A stretch of DNA of 64,000 nt from Shinella sp. H4-D48 (lineage in GTDB: Bacteria; Pseudomonadota; Alphaproteobacteria; Rhizobiales; Rhizobiaceae): NCBI RefSeq assembly GCF_022637395.1, contig NZ_CP093338.1, positions 62,001-126,000 of the forward strand, given 5' to 3'. The notes below the pieces were generated by a model. It did not search any database. It was not told the origin of the DNA and worked only from the letters and a program-made list of their open reading frames with translations. Positions 46,184 to 55,400 of the stretch are shown piece after piece (the stretch's first letter is position 1; each line of letters starts with the position of its first letter). The translations under genes and the position numbers were made by a program.

Positions 46184-47083
46184 ATGAGCGTGGGCCTGAT
46201 CGACTCACGACCGCTGGCCGGGATAGCGCTTGCCTCAGCCGGCTACGCCTGCTTCGCCTTGCAGGACGCACTCGTGAAGTGGCTCGTGGCAACGTATGAG
46301 GTGCCGCAAATCCTCTTCATGCGCAGCCTGGTGATTGTGCTCATCTCTGGGGTGTTGGTACGCTTCTACCGTCATCCGTCGATTCTGAAGAGCCCCTATG
46401 GAGGAACCGTCGTCCTGCGTGCAGCCCTGATGCTGATCGCATGGCTCCTCTATTATAATGCCGCGCGTTATCTCGGGCTTGCGGAACTGACGACGCTTTA
46501 TTTCTCCGCGCCGATTATCACCGTGTTCCTGTCCATCCTCGTCCTCAAGGAGGCAGTTGGGGCTGGTCGGTGGATTGCTTGCGTGGTGGGTTTCGCCGGC
46601 GTGGTGATTGCGGCAAACCCATCGCACTCCCCCAATCTCATCCCTGCGGTCATGTGCCTAGTCGCCGGCTTCTGCTGGGCCTGGAGCACGATTCTCATCC
46701 GGCTGGTCAGCCGTAGCGAAAGCACGCTGACGCAGATGTTTGCGACGAGCCTGCTGTTCGGGCTGGCCTGCGCGGTGTCGTTTCCCTGGATCTGGCGAAC
46801 ACCAGACATGGAAGGCTGGGCGCTGATGCTGGCGCTCGGTCTTATAGCGACGATTGGGCAATACCTGCTTTATGAGGGTTTCCGCTATGCCCCGGCCTCG
46901 GCGCTTGCACCGGTCGAATATACCGGGCTGATCTGGGCTTTCATTTACGGCTATGCGATCTGGGCGGAGATTCCTACCCTGAACGTCTTCATCGGCGCCA
47001 TCTTCATCGTGACCGCCAGCCTCGTGCTGGTCTATTGGGAACGGCGCAGCGACCTGATCGCGAAGAAGCGGCTCATGTCATGA
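46184..47083 (+). CDS. EamA/DMT-family transporter
   Basis: A 299-residue inner-membrane protein with ten predicted helices in two EamA repeats (first repeat from GIALASAGYACFALQDALVKWL, core ASAGYACFALQDALVKW; second from LIPAVMCLVAGFCWAWSTILIRL, core VAGFCWAWSTILIRL). Family members export metabolites or amino-acid-like compounds; RhaT-like sugar roles also occur. The ATG at 46184 follows AGGAAATCTCC. No co-transcribed neighbour helps to define the substrate. Confidence 0.88.
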   Translation: MSVGLIDSRPLAGIALASAGYACFALQDALVKWLVATYEVPQILFMRSLVIVLISGVLVRFYRHPSILKSPYGGTVVLRAALMLIAWLLYYNAARYLGLAELTTLYFSAPIITVFLSILVLKEAVGAGRWIACVVGFAGVVIAANPSHSPNLIPAVMCLVAGFCWAWSTILIRLVSRSESTLTQMFATSLLFGLACAVSFPWIWRTPDMEGWALMLALGLIATIGQYLLYEGFRYAPASALAPVEYTGLIWAFIYGYAIWAEIPTLNVFIGAIFIVTASLVLVYWERRSDLIAKKRLMS

Positions 47084-47401
47084 TACGTCCGCTCGCACTC
47101 AGCGCGCGGGAAACATTACAGGCATGTCATGTGCCGGCGGTCGAATCTGAAATACGGCTGCCGGACCAGTCCGTTGAATCCAAACGACATTTTTCGCCAA
47201 AACCGATGCAGCGCTCCGCGAAATCGGCAATATTTTGGCAAATCCCCCCTTCGGAACTTTATTTAATTGTAACATGACCCCGCGAGCCGGGCGGACCTAT
47301 AAATGATGTCAGGCTGGATGCCGCCGGCGGTTGGAAACCGTGACGCGACGGCACCGGACAGCCTGCCGGGGAGAGGTCTCCCCTTTTCGAGGACACGCAC
47401 C
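47084..47401. other. Intergenic stretch, no gene seen
   Basis: The 318-bp gap between the EamA gene and the small secreted protein has no open frame with an RBS. The last 150 bp are AT-rich around 47225-47280 (for example TTTATTTAATTG), so the promoter for the next gene is probably there. I could not assign clear -35/-10 boxes. Confidence 0.35.
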
Positions 47402-47857
47402 ATGCGCTCGACACTCAAAACCATCGCTCTTGCCGCTACTGCTCTTTCGCTCGCCGCCGGCGGCACCTTTGCTGCCAGCCGACCAGCAAATCCAAATCCG
47501 GCGTTGCAAGAGCACCACCGCTATGACCGCTCCTCAGGGGATCACGACTCCGCTGACGATTTCATGATGCCGGCACAGCCCACCCCCGTACGCATGACGC
47601 CTGCCATGACCTATAAGCCGCGCCTGCACCAGGTTCTTGCCGATGTCCGCTCGGCGGAGAAGAGCATCCGCAGGGAAGAAGCCATGCACAAGCTTTCGGC
47701 CGGCGCCGCAGGCCGTCTCGAAGCCGAGGCCCAAGGCATCCGGCAGCGCGCGATGGCGGTTGCCGACGCCAATCACGGCACGCTTCCGAAGGCGAACTTC
47801 CAGCGTCTGGAAGCCTCCGTCCGCAAGCTCGACCGGGATATCGTCCGTTTGAGCTGA
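47402..47857 (+). CDS. Small exported protein of unknown function
   Basis: A 151-residue protein. Residues 1-24 are a signal peptide (MRSTLKTIALAATALSLAAGG, cleaved near TFAAS). A polar, probably disordered part of about 45 residues follows (HHRYDRSSGDHDSADDF). The C-terminal 80 residues are alpha-helical and charged (RLHQVLADVRSAEKSIRREE, RLEASVRKLDRDIVRLS), possibly a coiled coil. The ATG at 47402 follows the expected gap after GAGGACACGCACC. No domain was recognised. A periplasmic protease gene follows 220 bp downstream. Confidence 0.75.
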   Translation: MRSTLKTIALAATALSLAAGGTFAASRPANPNPALQEHHRYDRSSGDHDSADDFMMPAQPTPVRMTPAMTYKPRLHQVLADVRSAEKSIRREEAMHKLSAGAAGRLEAEAQGIRQRAMAVADANHGTLPKANFQRLEASVRKLDRDIVRLS

Positions 47858-48076
47858 AACATGCCGCAGGCGGATCATCCTTGATCCGCTGAAATCAAGC
47901 CGCCGCCGCGCTTGGCGGCGGCCGGTGTCGCATTCAGGCTTCACCCTGATGCCTTACGCGCCACCCCTTCCACCTCAAAGAAACAACAGGACCGGCCAGC
48001 AAACAGCGCGGCCGGAGCGCTCGCTCTCGCCCGAAGGGCAGGCAGCGCAACACCGAGCAGAACAAAGGAAACGACC

Positions 48077-49576
48077 ATGATCAGGATTCTTCAAAGACAT
48101 CGCGCCGCAGCGCTTCTCGGTGTCGCATTGCTTGCGGTGCCGATCGCAACGTCCAGCCTCGTCGGCGCACGAAACGCGCAGGCAGCAGCACCTGCGAGCG
48201 TCAATTCTCCCCTTGCGGACGGCTCCTTCGCCTCCATCGTTTCGAATGATAAACCGGCCGTCGTCACCATCACGACGGTTTTGAAGGCCGAGAACGCCTC
48301 GGCCGACGGCGCCATGCCGTTTAGCGGAGACTCCCCGTTCGACCAGCAGTTCCGCGACTTCTTCGGTGAACGCCAGGTGCCAAAGCAGCGCAGCGAGAAG
48401 GCGCAGGCACTCGGCTCCGGCTTTATCCTCACCAGTGACGGCTATATCGTCACCAACAACCACGTCATCGACAAGGCGAGCACGATAAAGGTGACGCTGG
48501 ACGACGGCACCGAACTTCCCGCAAAGCTGATCGGCGCCGATCCGAAATCGGACCTCGCCGTGGTGAAAATCGAAAGCGACAAGCCGCTGGCGACGATCGG
48601 CTGGGGCCAGTCCGACAAGTTGCGGGCGGGCGATCCGATCCTTGCCATCGGCAATCCGTTCGGCATCGGCACGACTGTCACGGCGGGCATCGTGTCGGCC
48701 CGTGGCCGCGACCTTCACAGCGGGCCGTATGACGACTTCATCCAGATCGATGCGCCGATCAACCACGGCAATTCGGGCGGCCCGCTGGTCGGGCTCGATG
48801 GCAAGGTGGTCGGCATAAACACGGCGATCTATTCGCCGAACGGCGGCAGCGTCGGCGTCGGCTTCGCCATCCCGTCCGACCAGGCGCAAACCGTCGTCGA
48901 CAAGCTTATGAAGAACGGATCCATCGAGCACGGCTTCATCGGCGTGCAAATCCAGCCGGTGACCTCTGACATCGCCGATGCCATCGGCCTGGCCAAGCCG
49001 GCCGGTGCACTGGTGGCACGCGTCGATGACGGCACGCCTGCTGCTGCGGGCGACATCCACTCCGGCGATGTCATCACCGCGCTTGGCGGCAAGCCTGTGG
49101 GCTCCCCGCGCGAGCTCTCCCGCATGGTGGCCGACCTGACCCCTGGCGAAAAGGAGACCATGACCGTCTGGCGCGACGGTGCGGCAAAGGACCTCGCCGT
49201 GGTCATCGGCAACAATGACGATGGGGGGCAGGTCGTGGCTAACGCCGGCGGCAAATCAGGCAAGGCGGAACAGCGCGTGCCCACCATCGGCGTTCAGCTC
49301 GGTGACCTCACGGCGGACATGCGCCAATCCCTCGGCCTGCCGAAGGAGGAAAAGGGTGCCGTCGTGGAGGGCGTCAACCCCGATAAGCCGGCAGCCGATG
49401 CGGGCCTCCAGCCCGGCGACATCATTCTATCGGTGAACCAGAAGCCGGTCGGTTCGGCCAGCGAGGCCAAGACCGCCGTTGCCGAAGCCGGCAAGGCGGG
49501 CCGCAAGGCCGTTCTGCTCCTCGTGCAGCGACAAGACGAACAGACCTTCGTAACCGTGCCCTTCGCCGCAGGTTGA
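48077..49576 (+). CDS. DegP/HtrA-type periplasmic serine protease with two PDZ domains
   Basis: A 499-residue protein. A signal peptide is followed by a trypsin-like domain with catalytic His (VTNNHVIDKAS), Asp (PKSDLAVVKIE) and Ser (NHGNSGGPLVG). The first PDZ domain starts near GFIGVQIQPVTSDIADA and the second near TIGVQLGDLTADMRQSLGLPK. It degrades or refolds damaged envelope proteins. The ATG at 48077 follows AAAGGAAACGACC, so the upstream in-frame part back to 47912 is rejected. The strong terminator immediately downstream shows that it is the end of a transcript. Confidence 0.94.
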   Translation: MIRILQRHRAAALLGVALLAVPIATSSLVGARNAQAAAPASVNSPLADGSFASIVSNDKPAVVTITTVLKAENASADGAMPFSGDSPFDQQFRDFFGERQVPKQRSEKAQALGSGFILTSDGYIVTNNHVIDKASTIKVTLDDGTELPAKLIGADPKSDLAVVKIESDKPLATIGWGQSDKLRAGDPILAIGNPFGIGTTVTAGIVSARGRDLHSGPYDDFIQIDAPINHGNSGGPLVGLDGKVVGINTAIYSPNGGSVGVGFAIPSDQAQTVVDKLMKNGSIEHGFIGVQIQPVTSDIADAIGLAKPAGALVARVDDGTPAAAGDIHSGDVITALGGKPVGSPRELSRMVADLTPGEKETMTVWRDGAAKDLAVVIGNNDDGGQVVANAGGKSGKAEQRVPTIGVQLGDLTADMRQSLGLPKEEKGAVVEGVNPDKPAADAGLQPGDIILSVNQKPVGSASEAKTAVAEAGKAGRKAVLLLVQRQDEQTFVTVPFAAG

Positions 49577-49584
49577 CGGCCTGA

Positions 49585-49624
49585 GCCGCCGCCCGGCACA
49601 AGCCGGGCGGCGGCTGTCCTTTTT
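49585..49624 (+). terminator. Strong rho-independent terminator after degP
   Basis: GCCGCCGCCCGGC (49585-49597) and GCCGGGCGGCGGC (49602-49614) form a perfect 13-bp stem with a 4-nt loop, followed by TTTTT. The hairpin ends 10 bp before the convergent PepSY gene's stop codon. Confidence 0.92.
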
Positions 49625-49634
49625 CTCGCAACCC

Positions 49635-51047
49635 TCAGCTCAACGCCCTCTTCAGGGGCCGTATGTTGCGGATAACCAGAAGATCCAGCACGAGCACGCT
49701 GACAAGCACAGCCCCCGTCAGCGGAAACAGCAGCGACACCGCCAGCATGACAAAGGCACCGGTTTTCCACAGCGGGCCCGGCTCACTGATGTTCGGCGCG
49801 AAAAGGCGGACCGCCCCCTTGGGACGACGCTTCCACCACATGACGAAACCGCTCACCGACAGGAACACGATCGACAGGCAGAAGAGCGTGTTGAGAGCGA
49901 GATTCCAGAGGCCCATATCGCCCTCGTGAAACGCGATGCCGACGGCCATGGCCTTGCCGGGAAGGCCATAATCCGCAAAGCCGACATCGGCGAGAACCTT
50001 GCCGGTGTATTGATCGACATGAACCGTGCGGTCGGACAACGGGTCGGAGCTGTCATTGCTCATCGTGTCCCGTGCAATCGTCCACACACCGGTTTCGCCA
50101 TTCGGGAAAGTGAGCTGGAAGCGCTGATCGAAGCCGACCTTGCGAGCCAGCGCCACAACGGCATCGATCGTCACCGGCTCGCCTTCGGGCGTTCCCGCAA
50201 TGCCGGCATCCGAGCCCGAGGCGGGCATCGGCGTCTGCTCCAGCGTCCATGGCACCTGCTTGATGCCGCCATGGTTCATGCTGGCATGCGTGAAATCGGA
50301 AAGCGGCACATTGTCCCATTTCTCGGCTGGAAAGGTGCTCCAGGCCTGCGTCATGCGTTCACCCCACACGCCCGCCCAGGTGAGACCCGAAAGCAGGAAA
50401 AGCACAAGAATGAAAGATACATAGAAGCCGATGCTGAGGTGCAACGACTTCCACAATTGTCGGCCCCTAGCCGACAGGTCAGGCACAAGCACTGCGCCCA
50501 ATCGCTTTCCGTCACGCGGCCACCAGAGATAGAGCCCCGTGATGACCAGCACGATACCGAAGCCTGCGGCGATCTCGATCAGCCTGTCGCCAAGTGTGCC
50601 GATGAGCAAGCTGCCATGGATGACGTTGGCGAGATCGTAGAGCGCATCCCGCCGGCTCCACTGGGCGACAACATCAGCGGTGTAAGGATTGACCGCGACC
50701 ATCGAGGCAGCGCCGTCGTGATCGATACGGAAGACCGAGACCCCGTCTGCGGTGCGCGGCGCGATATACTGGATTACCTGCCCGGGTACGGCGATGAAGG
50801 CGGCGCTCGCCTGCTTCGACACAGCGGCCACCGACTGGCCGGGCGCGACCTTGAATGCATTCTCGCCGTCGCGGCCGACGAGGGCGCCAGCCCACAGCAT
50901 GATGAGCCCGGTGATCGCAAGCATGATGAGGAAGGGCGCGACATAGAGGCCGGCATAAAAATGCCAGCGCCAGGCGGTCAGATAGAAACGGCGCGTAAGG
51001 CCGGACGTTTCATTTGAGGGCTTTGACAGCCCCGTTACGGTAGACAT
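49635..51047 (-). CDS. PepSY-associated membrane protein (iron-regulated type)
   Basis: A 470-residue membrane protein with about four membrane segments: after WRWHFYAGLYVAPFLIMLAITGLIMLW (core LYVAPFLIMLAITG), GFGIVLVITGLYLWWPR, around LSIGFYVSFILVLFLLSGL, and near the C-terminus. It carries PepSY-type loops, including WTIARDTMSND. Proteins of this type are often next to siderophore or heme receptors and may act as ferric reductases. The ATG at 51047 has AGAGG upstream and is favoured over 51080. It is the second gene after a small exported Cys protein. Confidence 0.83.
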   Translation of the reverse strand: MSTVTGLSKPSNETSGLTRRFYLTAWRWHFYAGLYVAPFLIMLAITGLIMLWAGALVGRDGENAFKVAPGQSVAAVSKQASAAFIAVPGQVIQYIAPRTADGVSVFRIDHDGAASMVAVNPYTADVVAQWSRRDALYDLANVIHGSLLIGTLGDRLIEIAAGFGIVLVITGLYLWWPRDGKRLGAVLVPDLSARGRQLWKSLHLSIGFYVSFILVLFLLSGLTWAGVWGERMTQAWSTFPAEKWDNVPLSDFTHASMNHGGIKQVPWTLEQTPMPASGSDAGIAGTPEGEPVTIDAVVALARKVGFDQRFQLTFPNGETGVWTIARDTMSNDSSDPLSDRTVHVDQYTGKVLADVGFADYGLPGKAMAVGIAFHEGDMGLWNLALNTLFCLSIVFLSVSGFVMWWKRRPKGAVRLFAPNISEPGPLWKTGAFVMLAVSLLFPLTGAVLVSVLVLDLLVIRNIRPLKRALS

Positions 51048-51265
51048 GGAGAGAACCTCTCGAAAATCTTGTATCGACAAGAAAAATCGTCATGAGAGGC
51101 CGTTCGGGAACGATGCTGCGGAAGCGCTCTGAGGTATAAGGGGTCTTGCCCCTAATTCACGCATGCAGTCGATACCAACGAACAGCCCGGTAAGCCGCTT
51201 CTGGTGGAAGAAGCAGCGAGGCTGCACAGGTCAGCCGCCCCATAGGGTGGCTTTCGGTCCAGCGA

Positions 51266-51658
51266 TCAGGCGACGGCAGGTGGTCCGCGCGGGGTCGCGT
51301 TCGGCGGAAAGAGCTTGCGATAGGTGCCTTCGACCGAAACGGGCAGATAGAAGACGGTCGTGAACGCGATACGGGCGCCGGTGATATCGGCCGGTTCCGG
51401 CACAACGGTATTGCCGGCAATACGGCACGCTTCGCAGGTCGGTGGCTGGCTATGGTCCTTGCCACCGTCGTCATGGCCCGTGAGGCATAGGTCGGGTAGC
51501 GTTCCGTCAGGAAGCGTGTAGAGCGCGATTTCAGCGGGGGTGTAGACTGGGACGGCCAGCGCCGGCGTGCGGTGGCCAAAGCCAATCGCCATCAGAGCGA
51601 TGGTGCAGAGAGTGCACACCGCCCATTGAAGGCTCCAGCTCAATTTCCGCCGCGCCAT
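51266..51658 (-). CDS. Small exported protein with CxxC pair (possibly DUF2946-like)
   Basis: A 130-residue protein. A hydrophobic N-terminal segment (LQWAVCTLCTIALMAIGF) suggests a signal or anchor. The exported part contains a Cys-Glu-Ala-Cys pair (PTCEACRIAG) preceded by LPDLCLTGHDDGGKDHSQP, a pattern seen in small DUF2946-like proteins near metal receptors. The ATG at 51658 follows GAGGGGATGAT. A 218-bp gap separates it from the PepSY gene downstream. Membership in DUF2946 is a guess. Confidence 0.55.
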   Translation of the reverse strand: MARRKLSWSLQWAVCTLCTIALMAIGFGHRTPALAVPVYTPAEIALYTLPDGTLPDLCLTGHDDGGKDHSQPPTCEACRIAGNTVVPEPADITGARIAFTTVFYLPVSVEGTYRKLFPPNATPRGPPAVA

Positions 51659-51739
51659 ATCATCCCCTCGGCATAGCGAGACAGCCGATAGCAGCAACAT
51701 GGCCCCGTCGCAACATCAAGATTGCCGCAGGTCCAGGTG

Positions 51740-54700
51740 CTAGAACCGCATATTAAAGCCTGCTCTTCCCGTCAGGGCGTAGCTGTCACCGAGGCTTCTG
51801 AGACTCGTATCGATGATGGCTTCGCCGTAAACCGCGTATCGGTCATTACCCCAGCTATAGGTGTCGCCGAGACCAACGCCGCCCCACAGGGCTTCCGGTT
51901 TGCTCGATAGGCTGACGCCCGAGAGCCTCGTGCGCGCTTCGGCCTGGAAATTGTAGTAGAGGTTGGCGATGCCGTAGGCGTGGAGGCGGCTCGTCTGGTT
52001 CGCGGCATCCTTCCAGCTGTCCTCGTAATCGGCTGAAACGCCCAGGCGTCCCTTGACGTCACGCGATCCCCTGAGCGCGACGTCGCTGCCGAAGACATCC
52101 TTGAAGTCGTCATAGTCCACCGACGAGTAGGTGAGTTGCGCCTGCGGGGTAAGCGACCAGTGTCCGTCGAGTGCTATCTGTTGCCCGGCTTCCAGGCCGA
52201 ACGCATAGCCAGTGCCATCATTGCCTGTGACCAGATTGCGACCGGACGTGGAGGAAAACAGATCGCTGTCATACCATGTCGCATTCGCCTGGGCATCGAC
52301 GTAGAACCCGGCATTGGCGTACCAGGTCAGGGAGCCGCCCACGCCGTAACCCGTGCTGTCGATCGAGCCGGAACCGTAAACCGAAGAGACATCGGCGGAG
52401 ATCGTGCCGTAACGCATCGATAGGCCGCCGATGAGGCTGCCGGCATCGCCCGAATAGAGCGCGCCATCGGCCCCGGCCTGGATCTGCCAGAGAGCGGTGT
52501 CGTAATCGGCACCAGTGGTCGAATATTTCGGGTCGCTGCCGGCGCGGCGCGCCATGATCCGCCCCCACGTGCCGCTTTCGGCACCGACAGATTGGTGCGA
52601 CATATCCGCGTCGGCCGCGCCATCGGACCAGGACCGGTTGCCGAGACGCTGTTGCAGCGTATCAAGCATATTGAAGTTCTGCAGGACACCGGCATAGGCT
52701 TCGTAGAGCGGCGCGCCAGCCTGGTAGAGCGGCGTGGCGGGGCCGCTGGAATTCAGCAGAGCCGAGCGCAGATACCAGTCGCCGTCGGCAGGTGTGCTGG
52801 TGCCACCCTGATACAGGCGATAGGCGTAGGCGCCTGCGACCACGGCCTGCTCACCCTGGAACGTGTAGCTGCCCAGAAGCGTGAAACTTCCAGCGGAAAC
52901 ACCACCCACCTCGATAATCCTGATGCCTTCAGTGGTCTGCGCGCCGCTGCCACCGAGGTTGATCACCCGGACATTGGTGTTGCCGGACGTGTTTCCCGTC
53001 ACCACAAACCTGTCCGTCGCCGAGCTATCGTCGCCCAAAACACTCTCGATCTCGAGTGTGCCGCCGCTGCCGGTATAATCGCCGGCAACGGTCAGCGTGC
53101 CGATAGAATTGCCGGGCGCAATCGTGCCGCCGGCAAAATTGGTCGTGCCGCCCACCTGGCCGGCACCCTGAAGGCGCCCACCTATGACCTCCATCGTCCC
53201 GCCCAGCGATCCGTTGACAGAGAGGATGCCGTTTTTGACCTGCGAAACACCGGCAAGAGCCGAATTGTCGGCAGTAAGCCGGGTCATCCCGGAGCCGACC
53301 TGGTGCACGCCGCCGGTTCCCGCAATCGTTCCACCGAAGATCACGTCGTCGGAGCGATTGAAGGCCAGGATGCCATCATTGCTCACGTCTCCCAGAATGG
53401 AACCTGACGTACCGCCGGCACCCAGTTGCAGTGTACCGAGGCTGATGGTCGTATCGCCCAGATAAGTGTTTGCACCCGTCAATGTTAGCGTGCCCGAGCC
53501 ATCCTTGGTCAGAGCGCCAATGCCCGTCAATTCCGGCGAGATGCCGATATCGTGCCCGTTCGTATCGACAATACCGCCCCCGGCGTCGAGCGTGACCGTC
53601 TGGGTTTTGAAATCGACGAAGAAAGACGTCGTGTTCTGCGTGGCGCGGAGGATGCCGCCGGCGAGGGTGACATCGGCCGTTCCAAGTCCGCCCCGCAGGA
53701 AATTGGTCTCCAGAATGCCGCGCGCACCCGGCAAACCGTTCACGGTCAATGTACCGCTTGACGACGCCCAACTGCCGAGCCACACACCGTCTTTTACAGA
53801 AACCAGCGCTCCGTCTTTGATTATGATCGAACCGGATCCGTAGTTCCCAAGGGTGAGGCTTGAGTCCGTTATATCCCAGCGCGAGCCGGGCCCCGTAACG
53901 GTGACTTCGCCTACCACGCCGGGGCCGGCGCCCACGTAACCCTGTTTGCTGGTGACGGCGGCGGCGGCCTCGATTAGCATGGTGCCGCTGCCGTAGCTGC
54001 CGACTGTAAGCTGGTCCGAGTTGACCCATGTCGAACCCGCGCCGCTCACCTCAACATCGCCATGTCCGCTCGCTCCAACTGTACCGAGGCCGTTGGAGAC
54101 ATGACCGCCATCGTCAATGCGCAGAATCCCATTGTCGATTGTCACGCGCCCCGTGTTTTCCCACGAAGAACCCGTTCCGGAAACACGTGCCTCGCCAAAA
54201 TAATCATAACCGAGCGAGGTATCACTACCGACGATAAGCTTGCCACCATTGAGGATATTGAGTGTGCCTGCTCCACCTTCGCCGACCGTGAAATAATTGT
54301 TGTTGGTCCACGTTGACGCGTTGCCGCTCCCGTCCGTGCCGGAAACAGTGGCCATGCCGGCAACGATCCCGCTGTTGTTGGTAACCGAACCGCCGTCGCG
54401 GATGGTGATTGCGCCGCCGGATATGCGCGTTTCCGTTGCGGTCAACGACGCCCCGGATCCATCAACTGTAACCACGCCGCCGGACTGTATTTCGACGTTG
54501 TCTGCCGCGGCGGCACCCGAAATGGTGGCGTTACCCGTGCCGACCACGACATTGCTGGCAGAATTCGGCTGCGTGTTGCTGTCCCAGTTGCCGTCTACTG
54601 ACCAGTTTCCTGAGCCACCGGTCCAGTTCTGCGCGAATGCCGGAAAGGCAACTCCGGCGATCAGGATGCCTAGCACGGTGGCGCGCGACAGGCGCGGCTC

Positions 54701-54853
54701 CGCCAATTCCAATCCCCGCCCAAGACCTTTACGCCCCGCCGCAGCACGACGTCCCCAAAGCGTCAGGACCGGTAGGGAAGGACAGACATCCTCAGAGAGC
54801 GATGCGGAGGAAATTCCATCTGGCTTCTTCACGCAAAATCGGCTCACGGGCAT
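51740..54853 (-). CDS. Autotransporter (type V secretion, pertactin-like beta-helix passenger)
   Basis: A 1037-residue surface protein. A long N-terminal extension of about 58 residues precedes the hydrophobic signal (ATVLGILIAGVAFPAFAQ). The passenger of about residues 80-730 is built from Gly/Ser/Thr-rich beta-helix repeats. Many have the form ATVSGTDGSGNASTW and EVTVTGPGSRWDITD, with autotransporter-associated strands (LTKDGSGTLTLTGANTYLGD) and the junction region IAPGNSIGTLTVAGDYTG. The last approximately 280 residues form a 12-strand barrel starting SGTWGRIMARRAG and ending in FNMRF with the C-terminal Phe. A role in adhesion or biofilm is likely for this class; the ligand is unknown. 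Confidence 0.9.
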   Translation of the reverse strand: MPVSRFCVKKPDGISSASLSEDVCPSLPVLTLWGRRAAAGRKGLGRGLELAEPRLSRATVLGILIAGVAFPAFAQNWTGGSGNWSVDGNWDSNTQPNSASNVVVGTGNATISGAAAADNVEIQSGGVVTVDGSGASLTATETRISGGAITIRDGGSVTNNSGIVAGMATVSGTDGSGNASTWTNNNYFTVGEGGAGTLNILNGGKLIVGSDTSLGYDYFGEARVSGTGSSWENTGRVTIDNGILRIDDGGHVSNGLGTVGASGHGDVEVSGAGSTWVNSDQLTVGSYGSGTMLIEAAAAVTSKQGYVGAGPGVVGEVTVTGPGSRWDITDSSLTLGNYGSGSIIIKDGALVSVKDGVWLGSWASSSGTLTVNGLPGARGILETNFLRGGLGTADVTLAGGILRATQNTTSFFVDFKTQTVTLDAGGGIVDTNGHDIGISPELTGIGALTKDGSGTLTLTGANTYLGDTTISLGTLQLGAGGTSGSILGDVSNDGILAFNRSDDVIFGGTIAGTGGVHQVGSGMTRLTADNSALAGVSQVKNGILSVNGSLGGTMEVIGGRLQGAGQVGGTTNFAGGTIAPGNSIGTLTVAGDYTGSGGTLEIESVLGDDSSATDRFVVTGNTSGNTNVRVINLGGSGAQTTEGIRIIEVGGVSAGSFTLLGSYTFQGEQAVVAGAYAYRLYQGGTSTPADGDWYLRSALLNSSGPATPLYQAGAPLYEAYAGVLQNFNMLDTLQQRLGNRSWSDGAADADMSHQSVGAESGTWGRIMARRAGSDPKYSTTGADYDTALWQIQAGADGALYSGDAGSLIGGLSMRYGTISADVSSVYGSGSIDSTGYGVGGSLTWYANAGFYVDAQANATWYDSDLFSSTSGRNLVTGNDGTGYAFGLEAGQQIALDGHWSLTPQAQLTYSSVDYDDFKDVFGSDVALRGSRDVKGRLGVSADYEDSWKDAANQTSRLHAYGIANLYYNFQAEARTRLSGVSLSSKPEALWGGVGLGDTYSWGNDRYAVYGEAIIDTSLRSLGDSYALTGRAGFNMRF

Positions 54854-54958
54854 CGCTCTCTCTAAGAAAGAGAATCAAAAATGATAAGAAAAATCCAAAT
54901 TAATCAGAGCATTATATCGTTAATTTCTTCTAAATTGCCGCTCTCACATCGAAGCAAT

Positions 54959-55315
54959 TTAGCCCGTTCCAAAACCAAGCGCGAGCAGCAAACGGGCGGC
55001 GATCAGCAGAGGCGCGTTCGGCGCAAATGCCGCCAACACCGAAGCGGTGCCGAACAGGGTAAGGCCGACGAGAAGGATACGACGGTTTCCGACCCGGTCG
55101 GCCAGCGTGCCCATCGGCACGAGCAGGCCCGCCATCAGCAGGGGATAGATGTCTATGATCCAGAGGACCTGCGTGCTGGAGGCACCGAGCGCCTGCGTCA
55201 ATGTCGGGACGGCGACATGCAGAATGGTCATGTCGAGTACGACGGGCAGAAAGGCAAGCATGACTGCCACGAGGACCAGCCAGCGTCCGGCATGGGGAGG
55301 AGCGGAGGACATCAT
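54959..55315 (-). pseudogene. Truncated MFS transporter, N-terminal fragment
   Basis: A 118-residue fragment of a 14-helix MFS drug-efflux-type transporter (EmrB/QacA-like). The first helices are intact, with VVLDMTILHVAVPTLTQALG (helix 1) and the motif A-like GTLADRVGNRRILLVGL. The frame stops after LLLALGFGTG, where helix 4 should continue. Neither other frame supplies the rest. The following 100 bp is AT-rich and adjoins the autotransporter gene, so the gene was probably cut by a rearrangement at about 54860-54960. The fragment is unlikely to work. Confidence 0.8.
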
Positions 55316-55400
55316 TCACCCGATAGGTATCGCGCGCACGGGTATAAATGGATGAATGCCGATTTCAATCAGAATGTTGACGGTCAGGCAGCAAGCCGCC

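Noticed and set aside
51139-51153. Small hairpin AGGGG/CCCCT upstream of the PepSY gene
   Set aside because: Only five base pairs and no T run; not strong enough to call a terminator.
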